Positions 12,130 to 23,182 of a DNA stretch of 64,000 nucleotides are shown one piece after another; the first letter of the stretch is position 1, and each line of letters begins with the position of its first letter. The stretch is from Corinectria fuckeliana (Eukaryota; Ascomycota; Sordariomycetes; Hypocreales; Nectriaceae). The position numbers and the translations under genes were made by a program. Location: assembly GCA_019137255.1 (NCBI GenBank), contig WPDH01000234.1, positions 310,001-374,000 of the forward strand, given 5' to 3'. The notes under the pieces were generated by a model that saw only the letters and a list, made by a program, of their open reading frames with translations, ran no database searches and was not told where the DNA came from.

Positions 12130-12150
12130 GGAAACAACATCCAGCAGGCT
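11437..12150 (+). repeat. 15-bp-period coding minisatellite (QQGN/NIQQR units)
   Basis: Imperfect 15-bp units of the type AACATCCAGCAGGGA recur through about 700 bp and encode five-residue units. Two longer duplications are embedded: one based on CGATCCGCAGGCACTCGTCC (about 11613 and 11717) and one based on GGATTCGTCCCGAATGG (about 11874 and 11919). Because the period is a multiple of three, long spurious ORFs appear in the other frames on both strands. Confidence 0.9.
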
Positions 12151-12189
12151 GGTGCCCAGGGCGGCCAAGAGATAATGGACGACCTGTAA

Positions 12190-14386
12190 GAAACTAGGTA
12201 CTTTATGTATGTTGTGCCTCTCTCTCTTGGTCATGTCGGATGATGTTCGTCGACGGCAGAGACAGCAACAGGGAAACAGAGAAAAGAGGCAACGACAACA
12301 AGGGGCAGCAGAAGTATTCCAGCCCTGGGGGAGTGCATAGGCAGCACTACTCCTTGTTCGCTTTGAGAAAACAAACTTGCTACCTATAGCATCCTGACCA
12401 ATTATCATGAATTTACATACTATAATCTATACGCACCCACCCATCTGTTAGAGGCTGCGACGGCTAGCAAAGCAAGATTGAGGGGGGAGTATGTATATCA
12501 TCGAGGGCCGTTCCCATGCGAAGTGCAGTATCAGACACCGCAACAGAACAGAGCAGAATCAAGGGGTGGTGGGATGAAGTCAGAATACGTTGTCACTTCT
12601 GCCAATTGCGAAGAAGGCCAACAATCTCCATCACATGTATGACGACGGGATTGCTATGTGCAGTGCGAGAGGACAACAGGAACAGGAAACCGCAGCTCCA
12701 AATGATATGTCCTCTCTAGGACGTAGGATCCCCAGGACATTAGGTAGCTAACCCAAGAACAATACAACATGTAGGACTCCCAACTCCCCAGCTCACGCGC
12801 TATGCTTCTCCCGTGACATCCAGATAAACGCACACAGCAGCACAGCTCCAGATAGACCACATCTCAGCGCTTGCAAAGGCCATCCATCGACTCAGACCAA
12901 GCATCTACACAGCCCAACTCCCCGACAACCAGTTTCCCATACATAGCTTTCCGTGTTTACAGAAGAATCGACAGAAAAAGCAAATCAACAAGGCGAAGAT
13001 CATCAAGCGTACAGCGAAAAGACGTTCTTTTGCATCCTAGCATATGCAACATCTGCGACACGGAACATGTCCCAGAAGAGATTACCTATCAACAGAAAAG
13101 AACAGGCAGGAAAATGAGAAACCAAAGAAATGACAAGAAAAGCATCACAGCCTCCAACCCGAATCCGCCCATCCAACCCGTTCCATCCATCCCTGTCCCT
13201 ATCCATCCGGTCCAGCCAACCTAGGCGGCACTTCCTCCTCCGCCTCCGCAACCCTCGAGATTCAGCCCTCGAGATTTCAACGACTTTTTTTCCCACGCTC
13301 CTCCTCCGACGCAGGAGAGACAGCTGGGTAGGCAGTATAACCGGGAACGCCCCCTTCTTTTCTTCTTCATCCTGCAAGGTTGGCCCTCACGGAAGTCGAG
13401 ACGCACAAGGGGGGGTGGGAGGAAGAGAGCGCAAACCGCCAGCATCTCCCCCCAAAAAAGCAGAGCAAACAACACATAAGCCAGCCTTTGTTCGAGAGAT
13501 ATTTCCCCTTGCACTCCCCGACTCCTCGGTCCGCCAGCCCGATATCCCTATTTGGTTACCATCCACCAGCTCCCCAGCTCCCCAGCTCCCGCGCGTCTCA
13601 AAAAAAGAAAAGGACAAAGACACTAACATATAGCAAAGAAAATGGGGTTGATATGCTTGATGAGGGAGGGGGGGTTAGAAAAGGAAAAAGGGAAGAAAAA
13701 GACAAGAGAGATAGAATGAAAGTTGTAACATGGATGGATGACATGAAGGAAGATGAGAGAGGAATAACAAGACAGAAAAGCAAATCGTCGGGCAGCAAGC
13801 GGACACCGGCGAAACTGGATATTTGAGTCACACACAAAGGCCAAGATATACCCTTACACTCCCCTTCGCTATGCACCCGACCCCCGGAACCAGTTTTCCA
13901 GCAAAACAGCCTCCCGTCGCGTTGAGCCCGACCCAAGCTATCATGATCTTGTTCGAAAGGAGAAAAAACAGACTCATGACCCCAGCCTGCCAACGAGACA
14001 GCGGCCTAGCAAAGCCCCTCCCACCCTCCCCCATACCGAAAATTGATAGACTCGTCGACCCTCCCAAGAGCAGCCCTGGCAAATGGAAAGGTAGTCGCTT
14101 TTGTCTTCCGGCCTTCGAATAATTTTAACAGTCCCGCCTGAAATAGTGTCCGACACTCCGTTCCTGGTCTTCCGAAACCAATACACACACCGCCTTCCTT
14201 TCCTCAAGGAGAACAACCAAGTCCAGAAGGTATTTGCCAAGGTCAAATGCTCTATATTCATCATCCCAAAGTCGTTTTGCGCAACAAAAAAGTGACATGG
14301 AATCGTCTCCCGTCCTGGAGCTGATCATGGCCATCCAAGGAAAGCATGTACACTGCAGCCTGGCCTTAGCAACATTGTGTCGATGC
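12190..14386. other. Long intergenic region between two tail-to-tail genes
   Basis: About 2.2 kb separate the stop codons of two convergent genes. The stretch is rich in short purine and pyrimidine runs, for example AG-rich around 13650-13770. Several ORFs of 100-170 codons are open, but none has domain-like sequence or splice context. I see only 3' UTR-type sequence. Confidence 0.5.
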
Positions 14387-16676
14387 TTAGGCGGGCGACT
14401 TGTTAGGGGGAGCAGAGCCGCCGTTCTGTCGAGCATCGCCACCGCTCACCGAGAGGCCTCCGATGCCGCTAGAAAGGAAGGCGAAAGGGTCGTTCTCGTT
14501 GCCCGCGTTGTTCGAGTTGCCGTAGAAGTTGTTGGAGGGGCCACCGGACGCCGGGCCGTTGCTGGCAGACTGGAACGCGGCTTCAGCAGCCCGGCTATCG
14601 AAGGGACCCGCAGAGTGAGAGCCAGGGGCTGCTCCAAAACCGCCATGGGTGTTCAGGGAGCTGGGGTAAGCTGCTGCGCCTCCGCCCAGACCCGAGGGCA
14701 GGTAGTGGCTAGGGGGGCCGCCAAAGTGCTGGTTGTAGCCACCGCCAGATCCGAAGGAGCTCGCAGACGAGAAGGGACCGGGGCCAGGTGTACCGGCCAT
14801 GGACCCCTGGCTCATACTGTACTGAGAGGAGTTGTCCATGGGCGAAGGGTATCCGGAGTCAGCCACGACCGCAGCGCCGGCGCGGCTGGCACCGCAACGG
14901 AGGCAGCAGACGTTCTTGGCGAAGTTGTGGTAGCCACACACCTCGTTACCGCACTTCCAGTCACCGGCACGGAACGGCACGACACCACTGCCGCCCATGC
15001 GCCCACCACCATGGCCCATGGGGCCGTGATGGCCACCGTGAGGAGGCGGCGGCATCATAGCAGGGGGTCCATATCCGCTGTATCCGTAGTTGTTACCACC
15101 ACCGCCGCCACCGCCGCCGCCACTGCCAACGTCGTTCGAGGGACCAGCACCGACAGCGGGGAATGAACATCGGAAACAGGCGGTTCGGCGCTGGAAGTTG
15201 GAGAACCCGCAAGAGGGGCAGGTCCAGTCACCGGGTCGAGGTCGGTTCTTGCTTGGGGGGAAGGGGGTCAGGATGTCCTGAGCGCGGTCAAGCACGCGGC
15301 TGGACGAAGGCGAGACCTCGATGGCCTTTTCGTTGAGAGCACGACCGTTCATGCAAAGACTTTCAGCGGCCTAGTTGAGAGTCAGTATTTGCCAAGTTCA
15401 ACACATCCTTGGCTATGGCTTAATGCTGGGTCTGACTTGACTCAGGTCGAAGTAATAGGCCACCATGTGTAGCGTTGGGTGATAAAACATGTACTCACCT
15501 CTTCGTGGGAAGAAAAGACTGCAAATCCAGTGCCGGTAGGCTTGTGCTGCTCAGGAGTGCGCAGAGTCCAGAAGGCAATGGGACGGCCACCAAACTGGGT
15601 AAACCAGCTCTCGAGCTCGGACTGGGTGGTGTCGTGGGGCAGACCAGACATGTGAAGGACCTTGCTCCTTTCCGAGAGGAATGCTCGAACATCAGCCCGG
15701 GCATCCATGGGTCGGGTGAGAACGTCGGGGTGCTCCTGGGGAGGCTGCGACTTGCGAATCAGGCCACGCAGAACCCGGGCGAGGGTGATGGCCTCCTCCA
15801 TAGCGCGGCGGGGCGAGGCGGGGGCGAGAGCCTGCAGATGGAAGGGGAGGTTGTGCTTAATAGGAGCGCTCGATTGAACAGGCTCGACCTCGAGAGCAGC
15901 ACATATGTTGGAGAGCATCGAGGGTCCGAAGGGGAGCGACTCAGGGTGGTGCTGCTGCCAGCGTTGATACTCGGTGCGGAGATCGAAGGTGCGGGAGTGC
16001 TGCAGGTAAGGGGGCAGCACCACAGCCTTGTCGCGGGCCTCGCGAGGAAGCTGAACACGGAGATCCCAGGCATCGAGGGTGACGAAGACGAAATCGAGGT
16101 TTTTCGAGGTCAGGTACTCGGTAGCAAACGTGTCGAATCGGGCGATAGCATCTCTAAAGGTACCAGCGTTTCGAACATGCTCCCACGTCAATGTAGTTAG
16201 GCTCGCTGGGGAAGTCGACGTGTTAGCCCAAAAAGTCCGCCAGAAGGTGCAATGAGGGTGAAGTTGGCAGCCGGTGGCGCATCGGGCCAGGCCCACGGAC
16301 AACACACAAGTTGGGGAGAGAATTGTGGGATGGTAGCGTGGAAAACTTACTGCACAGGGGAGTGATGGGGGTGTTGACGGGCTTGACGAGAACGCTCTCG
16401 TGGGTGATCTAGCAGCATAGAATAACTTGTTTAGCCGTTTGACTCGGACGAAGATGGAAGACGAGGTGTGGTGGCTCGGTTGTGCGTGGGCTGTGGTTTT
16501 GGGGGTTGTTGGCGGCTCACCTCCTCGAGAGAGTTGGCATCAAGCAGGATCCATCCAAGCTCGATCACCTCGGCCGAGTCCTTTGTCACGTAGACACCGT
16601 GCTCGTCGCAGGTGGTCGCAACGTGGATAACGACGTAGCGATCGATGTTGAGCTGGGGCAGCGGTTGCGAAGACAT
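14387..16676 (-). CDS. NRP1: NRP1-like RNA-binding protein: degenerate exonuclease fold, RRM, two RanBP2 zinc fingers
   Basis: This is a cytoplasmic RNA-binding protein of the fungal Nrp1 type; yeast Nrp1 is a stress-granule component. Exons on the minus strand are 16676-16521, 16408-16351, 16205-15499 and 15370-14387, giving 634 aa. Residues about 10-240 resemble an ERI-1-type DEDDh exonuclease, but the first motif reads VIHVATTCDEHG and lacks the catalytic DxE, so nuclease activity is unlikely. An RRM follows at about 253-330 (KVLHMSGLP, GFAVFSSHEEA). Two RanBP2-type fingers of pattern W-x-C-x2-4-C-x10-C-x2-C lie near 353-378 and 441-468. The rest of the C-terminus is a Gly/Ser/Asn-rich low-complexity tail. 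The large 145-bp intron splits the exonuclease-like part. Confidence 0.88.
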
Positions 16677-19532
16677 GGCTGCGGAGGTTTCGGTCGGACG
16701 AGGACCGAGGGCGAGAGACGCAGAGAAAGGAGGACGCGGCTAGGCGGCGAAGGCGGCGACGTTGGGGCGACGAGCTGCTTCGCGTGGTGGTCTTCGAGAC
16801 GGAGTCCTCGGCGTAGTACCAAAGATGGAAAAGAACTGAAGAGGTCTGCAACTAGCCCGTGGCCCGGCCAAGTCGCGATGCGATGGAGTGAGGTGAGGTG
16901 AGGGAGGTGAGGGCGTGGTTAAAGTTGGGCGGGAGTCGGAAGTGGCCAGCGGGAAGCTTCAGGAGAGGCAGAGGCAGAAAGATGGTCTCCAGTTCTCCAG
17001 TAGCACCGTGCCAAAAACAGAAGCGGAAAAAAAGGGCCGCGGATTCTGGGGCTTTTTGGAAGGGAGGTGAGTAGTAGAGTAGCGGAGAGGAGAGGAGGTA
17101 GCCCGGTGTCTAGACTACTGGGGCTCGCTGTCAGGTAAATGGAAAGGCAACCCGGGAACCTACCTTAGGTACTAGTAGGCCTAGGCTGCTGGGAGTCTCT
17201 GCTGTGTTAGGTTCCCTTCGTACCTACGAGAGCTTTGTCTACAGGGCATTCCTGACAGACGGACGCACCGGGAGCATGGATGTACCTTCTAGACCCAGGT
17301 ACCAACACCACTAAACCTTGGTCGGGATAGGGGGGAAGGGTGGTGGACGCCGCGAGCGAGAGAACAGCGACAGGGGATAGGGCTATTTGCGTAGTACGAA
17401 GCAGAGGAGTCAACGCCCTACATAGTATGGCAAGATTTACCCTCAAACAGTCATAACTCTATAAAGTTCAGATAGAAGAATGAGAGCCAGAGAGAATGTG
17501 TGCCGAAAGAAGAGGCAACTACAAAGTAAGTCTACAGAGGGCGAGGAAAGAAGAAGCACTATGGTTGTATCCCGGGGATTGTGGGGGCTCTTCCACACCG
17601 CGCCGGGTTCGACACAGACGGGCTGACACTTCACCCGGTGGTTAAGTACTATGGTAGGTAGGTAATTAGTTGCAGTATAAGTATGAACCACAGGACGAAG
17701 CACGAATACATACATAGTACGGGCTGCCAGAGAGCACGCAGAGACGTTGGCAGAAGCAACGCAGAGCCCGCTAGGCTCCCGTCGTCCTCTGTCGAGGAGC
17801 GGGGGATAGGTCCATGCAAAATGGACGGGCAGGCCCCCTGTGACCCGACGCCCAGGTCACCCATCCTTTTAGTAGGCGGGCTGGCACCGGCCTTCCAGCG
17901 CGCCGCGGACCGCGTGGGTACTACTAGGTAGGTGGTAGGTACTTAGGGTGGTGGGCGGGCAACCTTCAATTGGCGTGGTACGTGCCAGATTGAGGTGAAA
18001 TTGGTGTTCCCACAGGTACCAGCCCTGGATTCAACAGCCTCCACCTCCCATCCCTAGCCGGCCGGGGTTCGAACTAGGGTCGTCCCAGTAAAGACCTAGG
18101 CCTAATTGCCTGCTAGTCAACCGTGACACCTCGCATCTCGCATCTCGCATTTTGCTGTTCGCCGCACTCAATTAACTGTGGCAGTAGTCAACGACACTGA
18201 ATCAACGGAGAACCGGTACGTGCATACCGTACTCCCCAGGACAACATCAGCGTCAATGGCACGCCACGAGGCGAGATTAGGCGACGTTGTCCCGCTTGCT
18301 CTGCTAACCTTGGCTGCGGCCTGTAAATGTGCACGGGCGCCAGGTTCAGGTGGAGGGTGCCATGGAGGGACGGACAGCAACAAGACAGCCGAACAAGACA
18401 GCCGGACAACAGGGCAACAGGACAGCAATCCGGAGTCGGAGTTGGAGTCGGCCGCCGGGCTTCCTTCAGAAAGAGAAGAGAGTGGGCAATGGCAATGGCT
18501 CGGCGTGCCACACGCAACGCAACGCACAGAAACATTGGGCTGGCACACAGACACACCTTTACATCACCCAGCTCCCGATCATATGTACATACATCATAGT
18601 AATACCTAGGTCGTCCATGGCGATCAACTCCCGACGGCCTCTTTCCATAGTCGCCGCGGCATATATTAAGCACCTTGACACCTAAGCATCATCCCTACCT
18701 ATTTTACCCGTCCATTCATGTCCTTTACTGCAAGATTACCAATCACGGTTCGGTATGGCGCCGTTTCCGCGCAGCCCCAGAAACGGGACCATCCACACTT
18801 GCACGTCCACATTCACACATCACACATCACACATCCCAAGGGAGCCCCTCGGCTGGACCAGCGCTGTACAATGCCATGCCGTGCGAAACAAGGACCGAGA
18901 GGGGGACGAACTGATGCCTTGACGTTCATGTGTGTCACACTAGAACCGAACTCAGCAAGGGATGTCGAATGGGTATTCGAATCATCCAAGTCATTGATAT
19001 CCATACAGTAGCTGGTATGGATTCGATGTACTGTATTCGCAAACCACAAAACGCATGTCACTCGACAACGACATGGTAAAAGATACCAAAGACAACCATC
19101 AACAACCTTACTTTTATTAGGTATAGTCTTTACACCGGAATCCCAGGGCTTGTGGCAATCCAACCGCGCCTCTCTCCCACTTGCTGGGTCGGCCACCCCA
19201 GAAAAGATGCCATTTCCATTTCCTTGCCCCCCCCCCACGTGCAAGGCTCAAGACTCGAGGCCTTGGGAGCACATCTACTATGTAGGTCTAGGCCTTCGTT
19301 TTTCAGCCGCCTTCTGTCGTGTCTCCCCGGTCATTGTACCAAAATACTGTATCTGTACTAGGACATGCAAATGGGGCAGAAGTGTCAACGGTCGGCCTTG
19401 CAGATGAGTCCCACACTCGCGGAGACTCGGCGGGCCAACTTGGGCCGGGGCGTCATCTCGCTCCAGCGATATCAGTCCACAATGATGTCGCTAACCCCTC
19501 TTCTCGGTCCTCCATCGCAGCCGCTTCCTGAA
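16677..19532. other. Gene-free region left of the Mutator-like element
   Basis: No supported coding sequence in about 2.9 kb. It has normal base composition, with repeated short palindromic strings of the ACCTAGGTA/TAGGTAGGTA type (around 17160, 17655 and 17930) and a C-run near 19228-19236. A GGTTCGAAC-type string near 18070 is discussed under rejected items. Confidence 0.5.
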
Positions 19533-19541
19533 GGCAAACTA
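19533..19541. repeat. Left target-site duplication, 9 bp
   Basis: GGCAAACTA directly abuts the left inverted repeat and recurs exactly at 23174-23182, abutting the right one. Confidence 0.9.
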
Positions 19542-19623
19542 GACCACGGAATTAGAGACACCTCTGGCCGGGGAAACCACACCTTCTAACCTAATCGAGG
19601 AAAGTGCAGTCTCACCTAAATTA
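19542..19623 (+). repeat. Left terminal inverted repeat of the MULE, 82 bp
   Basis: It starts GACCACGGAATTAGAGACAC and is the reverse complement of 23092-23173 except for three C/T differences, all T in the left copy on this strand. Beyond 19623 the two ends diverge. Confidence 0.92.
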
Positions 19624-20700
19624 GGTGCACGCCTACTCCTCCGTCCATAATTAACGCCCCTAACAACACCTTCAGCTAGAGCACTAGTTTCTATTAATAA
19701 AGACCTACTTTTTTTGTTACGCTTCGCATATTAATAATAACAGACCCTGCTTTTCGCATCAGAAAGAGCGAATTAAATTATATTAGCCCTACTTTTCTGA
19801 ATTTTTAACTAACTAACGCCTATATTAGCCTCACTTCTTCTGCACGTAAGAGTCTTTTATAATAACAACTTATTGCTTGTGCCTACAGGTGTGAGATTTC
19901 TTCCTCCTTTATACATATAATATAACCTTTTTATACTTAATTCTGCTTATCTTCCTGCTAAATTATTACTATTATAAGCCTTTAAGTGGTTTATATACTA
20001 ACTCTCTGTTGTTACTATAGATGCCCTATTTTCTATGTTTTTTTTAACATATAATAAAGTGTATTTAGCTCTCTAGCTGGCTTAGGCTGAAGATAGCTTT
20101 AAAATTATAAAGATATATATAAGAAAAGGTAATAGCTTTTTAAGGAAGGACTAAGTGCTTTACATATAAGTATAATATGATTAGGGTGATAAGTATAAGG
20201 TGTTAACAGATAGTATTAAGAAATATAAGTCTTTTACTAAGAAAATTAGATGCTTATAGTCTGTTAGGATCTCTTAGGATCTAGCTATACTATCTTATTC
20301 TGTAAGCCCTAAGTATCTTAATTATAACTATAAGCCTTACTGTAAGCATCTTTTAGCCTGCTATCTATACTAGTAGATATATATTATGTTTAGCCTTAAG
20401 AAGCTTAAGAAGCTTATTACTAACTAATTAAGCTCTTAGTAGATTACTACTTAGGAAATTACCTGCTAAATTACCTTTAAGCACTCTGAGCTTAAGATTA
20501 TTAAGTAGGATATAAAGGTTATCTAAAGAAAGCTATAGTGTGAGAGGTATAGTCTTTATATATCTATATAAGTGTTTCTTAAGGTTCTTACTAGAGGTGA
20601 TAATATCTATCACTTTATAGTTAATTATAACTATAAAGGTAGATTAATTTATGTTTTTTAGATTTATAATATTACTATATAAAAGTAGAAGTATAACCTA

Positions 20701-21060
20701 GAGCTTCTCTTAATAGATAATACGTATTAGGTTAACTATTTTAACCTCTCTCTCTTCTAGGTGATAGCCCTAACTATGCTTTATACTAGCTTTAATATGG
20801 CTTTTAGTCTTACCTCTTAGGAGGATACTCTAAGCTATAAGTGGCTGCTAATATAGCTATATACTATTATATTAAAGGCTAATATTTCCTTTCCTGATAT
20901 TATTATTATAGATTTTAATATTACTCTTAAGAACACAGCTAATAATATTTTTAATACTACTTAGTAGTAAATTTGCCTGTGGTATATTATAAAGAATATT
21001 ATACTAAATATTAAGAAGAAGTGGCTAGGCAGCCTTAAGAGATATAAGCTTATAAGGTAT
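20701..21060 (+). pseudogene. Broken MULE transposase core
   Basis: The frame starting at 20701 reads through with TAG/TAA interruptions at positions where Gln or Trp is expected. Recognisable pieces are LLLIDNTY near the first catalytic Asp, MAFSLTS-EDTLSYKWLL (dash marks a stop), an IIIIDFN segment at the expected second Asp, and ICLWYIIKN, matching the CxWHIxKN motif of MULE transposases with His changed to Tyr. These fit G-to-A and C-to-T decay of a DDE transposase. The upstream (about 20150-20690) and downstream (to about 22440) parts are probably the rest of the gene but are too degraded to divide into domains. Confidence 0.75.
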
Positions 21061-22659
21061 ATAAAAGAAGATATTGCTTAAGAGGCAGTTATAACAACTT
21101 TATAGCCGTAATAGTCTCTTCTTAATATAACTAATAACACCACCTTTAAGGAGGTAGTAGCTTTAGTAAGAAGTGATATATCTTAGGTTGCCTTATGATA
21201 TTTAAATCTGCAAATTACTACGCTAAGTATTATATTATAACCTTATAAGTATTTTAAGACTGCTAATAGTATTGTTAAAGCCTGGGCTGCTATAGTGTAT
21301 GCTAGTATAAAGGCTTTTTTCTAGTTAAATTAACAGCTTTTCTGCTCTAAGTTCGCCTCACAAGAAGGTCTATTACTTTCTTACTCTTTTTATATACTAT
21401 TTTAGCTAATAAGCTGGTAATTAGATATTATTAACTACCTCTAAGTAATCTATATCTTAGAGCGGCTCTAATTTGCCTATTTTTATACCTGTTAGAGCTG
21501 GAATTTTAGCTAATACTTAACATCTCACACTAAAAGCTCTTATAGCTAACTTAAGGTCTTATTATTAAACAGGTTCTATAATTTATATAAGCTTAAGTAA
21601 CAAATTCAGGAATTATTATATATTTAAGAATGCAACTATAATATTAAGTTTTAGAAGCAGATATTATTTAAATATACATATTAGGAGAAGGTTCTTATGC
21701 TTAGCAGCCTGATTTTTCTGGTTAGTTAGTATACCTTAGAGTTAATATGTAAGCAGGCTTATCTTATATAGGGGTTACTTACTAAGTAGACTATCTTACT
21801 AGTGTATAAGAGATCCTTTTAAGCCTAGTAAGAATTACCCTACAGTTATAAGCTGCTTTCTTATATAAAAAGAGAGCTATTTTTACTGCTTAAACTTGTT
21901 AATTAGCACTAGTAGCTACATACTAATACTATATATAAATCCCTACCTTTTTAATAATCTAAGCAGCTAATATAAGCTAGCAGCTAGGGTAAGAGGTAAT
22001 ACTCTCTAAACAATTAGAATCTAACCCTCTTATTATTAAAAAACATAGTAAAATTTATAATCTGCTAATCCTAATCTTAGACTCTAAAAACCCTGCCTTC
22101 TTAACTATCCTAACTAACCTAAGCCCCCTAACTATACTATCTGGCTAAATACTAAGCGCTTAGGAAGTGGCTAACCTAAAACTAGCCCTAACAGCCTCAA
22201 AGAGGAAGGGTGGAAAAACACAGGCAAAAACAGGTGTGAGTAGCTAGAAGCGACCTTATAAGAGTTAGCTGCTAGATGCCTTAGCGACAGAATTAAGAGA
22301 GCTAAGAGTAGTAATAATAGTATTATAAGGTATAGCTACTATAGTAATAGCAGCAGCTTTAGCAGCAGCTTTAGTGGTAGCCTTAGCGCTACTATTACTA
22401 CCCTTAATCGCCTTACTATCAGCCTAGGCGCTAAAAGACTAGTAGTTAGGTGTTCCTTTATACAGAGGAGGATCACAAAGTGTTAATATATATAATTTTA
22501 GTAGTCTAACTCCCTTCTTATCCCCTGTAAACCTAGCTGTTCTAAGTAGCTGTCCGCCTAAGCCTTCACAGCTGTGGTTATAGCCGCTATGGCCACCCAG
22601 CGGGTTATTTTACTAGGCAGCTTAATTACGCGATTTTCACTGTTTTTTTTAATATTACT

Positions 22660-23006
22660 ATTACCTGGCAAAAGCTCAGCTTAACTGAATTACCTAGTAA
22701 AACCCCAGCTATACCTATAATATAATAACTTTCCAGAAAGTCAGCTATTTAACCAATCTTTATATATGTTTTCTAATATGGTGAAAAGCGTGTTTTTTAC
22801 TGTTGCTTTAGCTGACAGAATTACCCGGTAAAAGCTCAGCTCAACTGAATTACCCAGCAGAACCCTAGCTACACCCATAATATGATAACTTTCCGGAAAG
22901 TCAGCTATTTGACCGACCTTTATGTGCGTTTTCTAACACGGCGAAAAGCATGTTTTTTGCTGTTGCTTTAGCTAACAGAATTACCTGGTAAAGGCTCAGT
23001 TAAATC
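22660..23006. repeat. 160-bp subterminal tandem repeat, about 2.2 copies
   Basis: Copies start at 22660, 22820 and 22980 (partial) with an exact 160-bp period. The first two full copies differ almost only by transitions (for example TTTCCAGAAAG against TTTCCGGAAAG, TTTATATATG against TTTATGTGCG). The first copy is the more AT-shifted. Confidence 0.9.
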
Positions 23007-23091
23007 TGGTGCCCGGCCAACAGGCTCCAGGGGGTCTGTTGCTAGGTAACAAGGCTCTAGGGGTCTAAATCTAACGGAGGGTGTTATCATA

Positions 23092-23173
23092 TAATTTGGG
23101 TGGGACTGCACTTTCCTCGATTAGGTTAGGAGGTGTGGTTTCCCCGGCCAGAGGTGTCTCTAATTCCGTGGTC
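23092..23173 (-). repeat. Right terminal inverted repeat of the MULE, 82 bp
   Basis: Inverted partner of 19542-19623, ending CCGTGGTC. It keeps C/G at all three positions where the left copy has T/A on the matching strand. Confidence 0.92.
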
Positions 23174-23182
23174 GGCAAACTA
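23174..23182. repeat. Right target-site duplication, 9 bp
   Basis: GGCAAACTA, identical to 19533-19541, directly follows the right inverted repeat. Confidence 0.9.

Larger units (their letters stand above)
19542..23173 (+). mobile_element. RIP-degraded Mutator-like (MULE) DNA transposon, 3632 bp
   Basis: The element is bounded by 82-bp terminal inverted repeats and a 9-bp target duplication, which together point to the Mutator superfamily (usual duplication 8-11 bp). The interior is extremely AT-rich, full of stop codons in every frame, and shows the CpA-to-TpA pattern expected of RIP in ascomycetes. Within it, the plus strand near 20701-21060 still translates into a recognisable MULE transposase core broken by stops. 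A 160-bp tandem repeat sits subterminally at the right end. The right flank GGCAAACTAGACAC shows the pre-insertion sequence. Fungal relatives are Hop-like MULEs, an assignment from memory. The element is dead as it stands. Confidence 0.9.

Noticed and set aside
11649..12408. Long ORFs in other frames over the QQGN repeat (182, 135, 117, 125 and 206 codons)
   Set aside because: The 15-bp period keeps every frame open; their peptides are just the repeat read out of frame, and the main frame runs uninterrupted from 9454.
12190..14386. A missed gene in the 2.2-kb gap (ORFs of 167 and 148 codons near 13130-13826)
   Set aside because: They are Lys/Arg/Ser-rich low-complexity readings with overlapping frames on both strands; no splice-consistent extension.
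14234..15166. 310-codon plus-strand ORF opposite NRP1
   Set aside because: Antisense shadow of the Gly/Ser-rich tail and zinc-finger exon of NRP1.
18050..18130. Possible tRNA gene (GTTCGAACC string on the minus strand)
   Set aside because: The B-box-like string is present, but the T stem does not pair well (CCTAG against CCCGG) and I could not draw acceptor, D and anticodon arms.
19533..23182. LTR retrotransposon interpretation of the AT-rich block
   Set aside because: The ends are inverted rather than direct repeats, the duplication is 9 bp and the residual protein matches MULE motifs.
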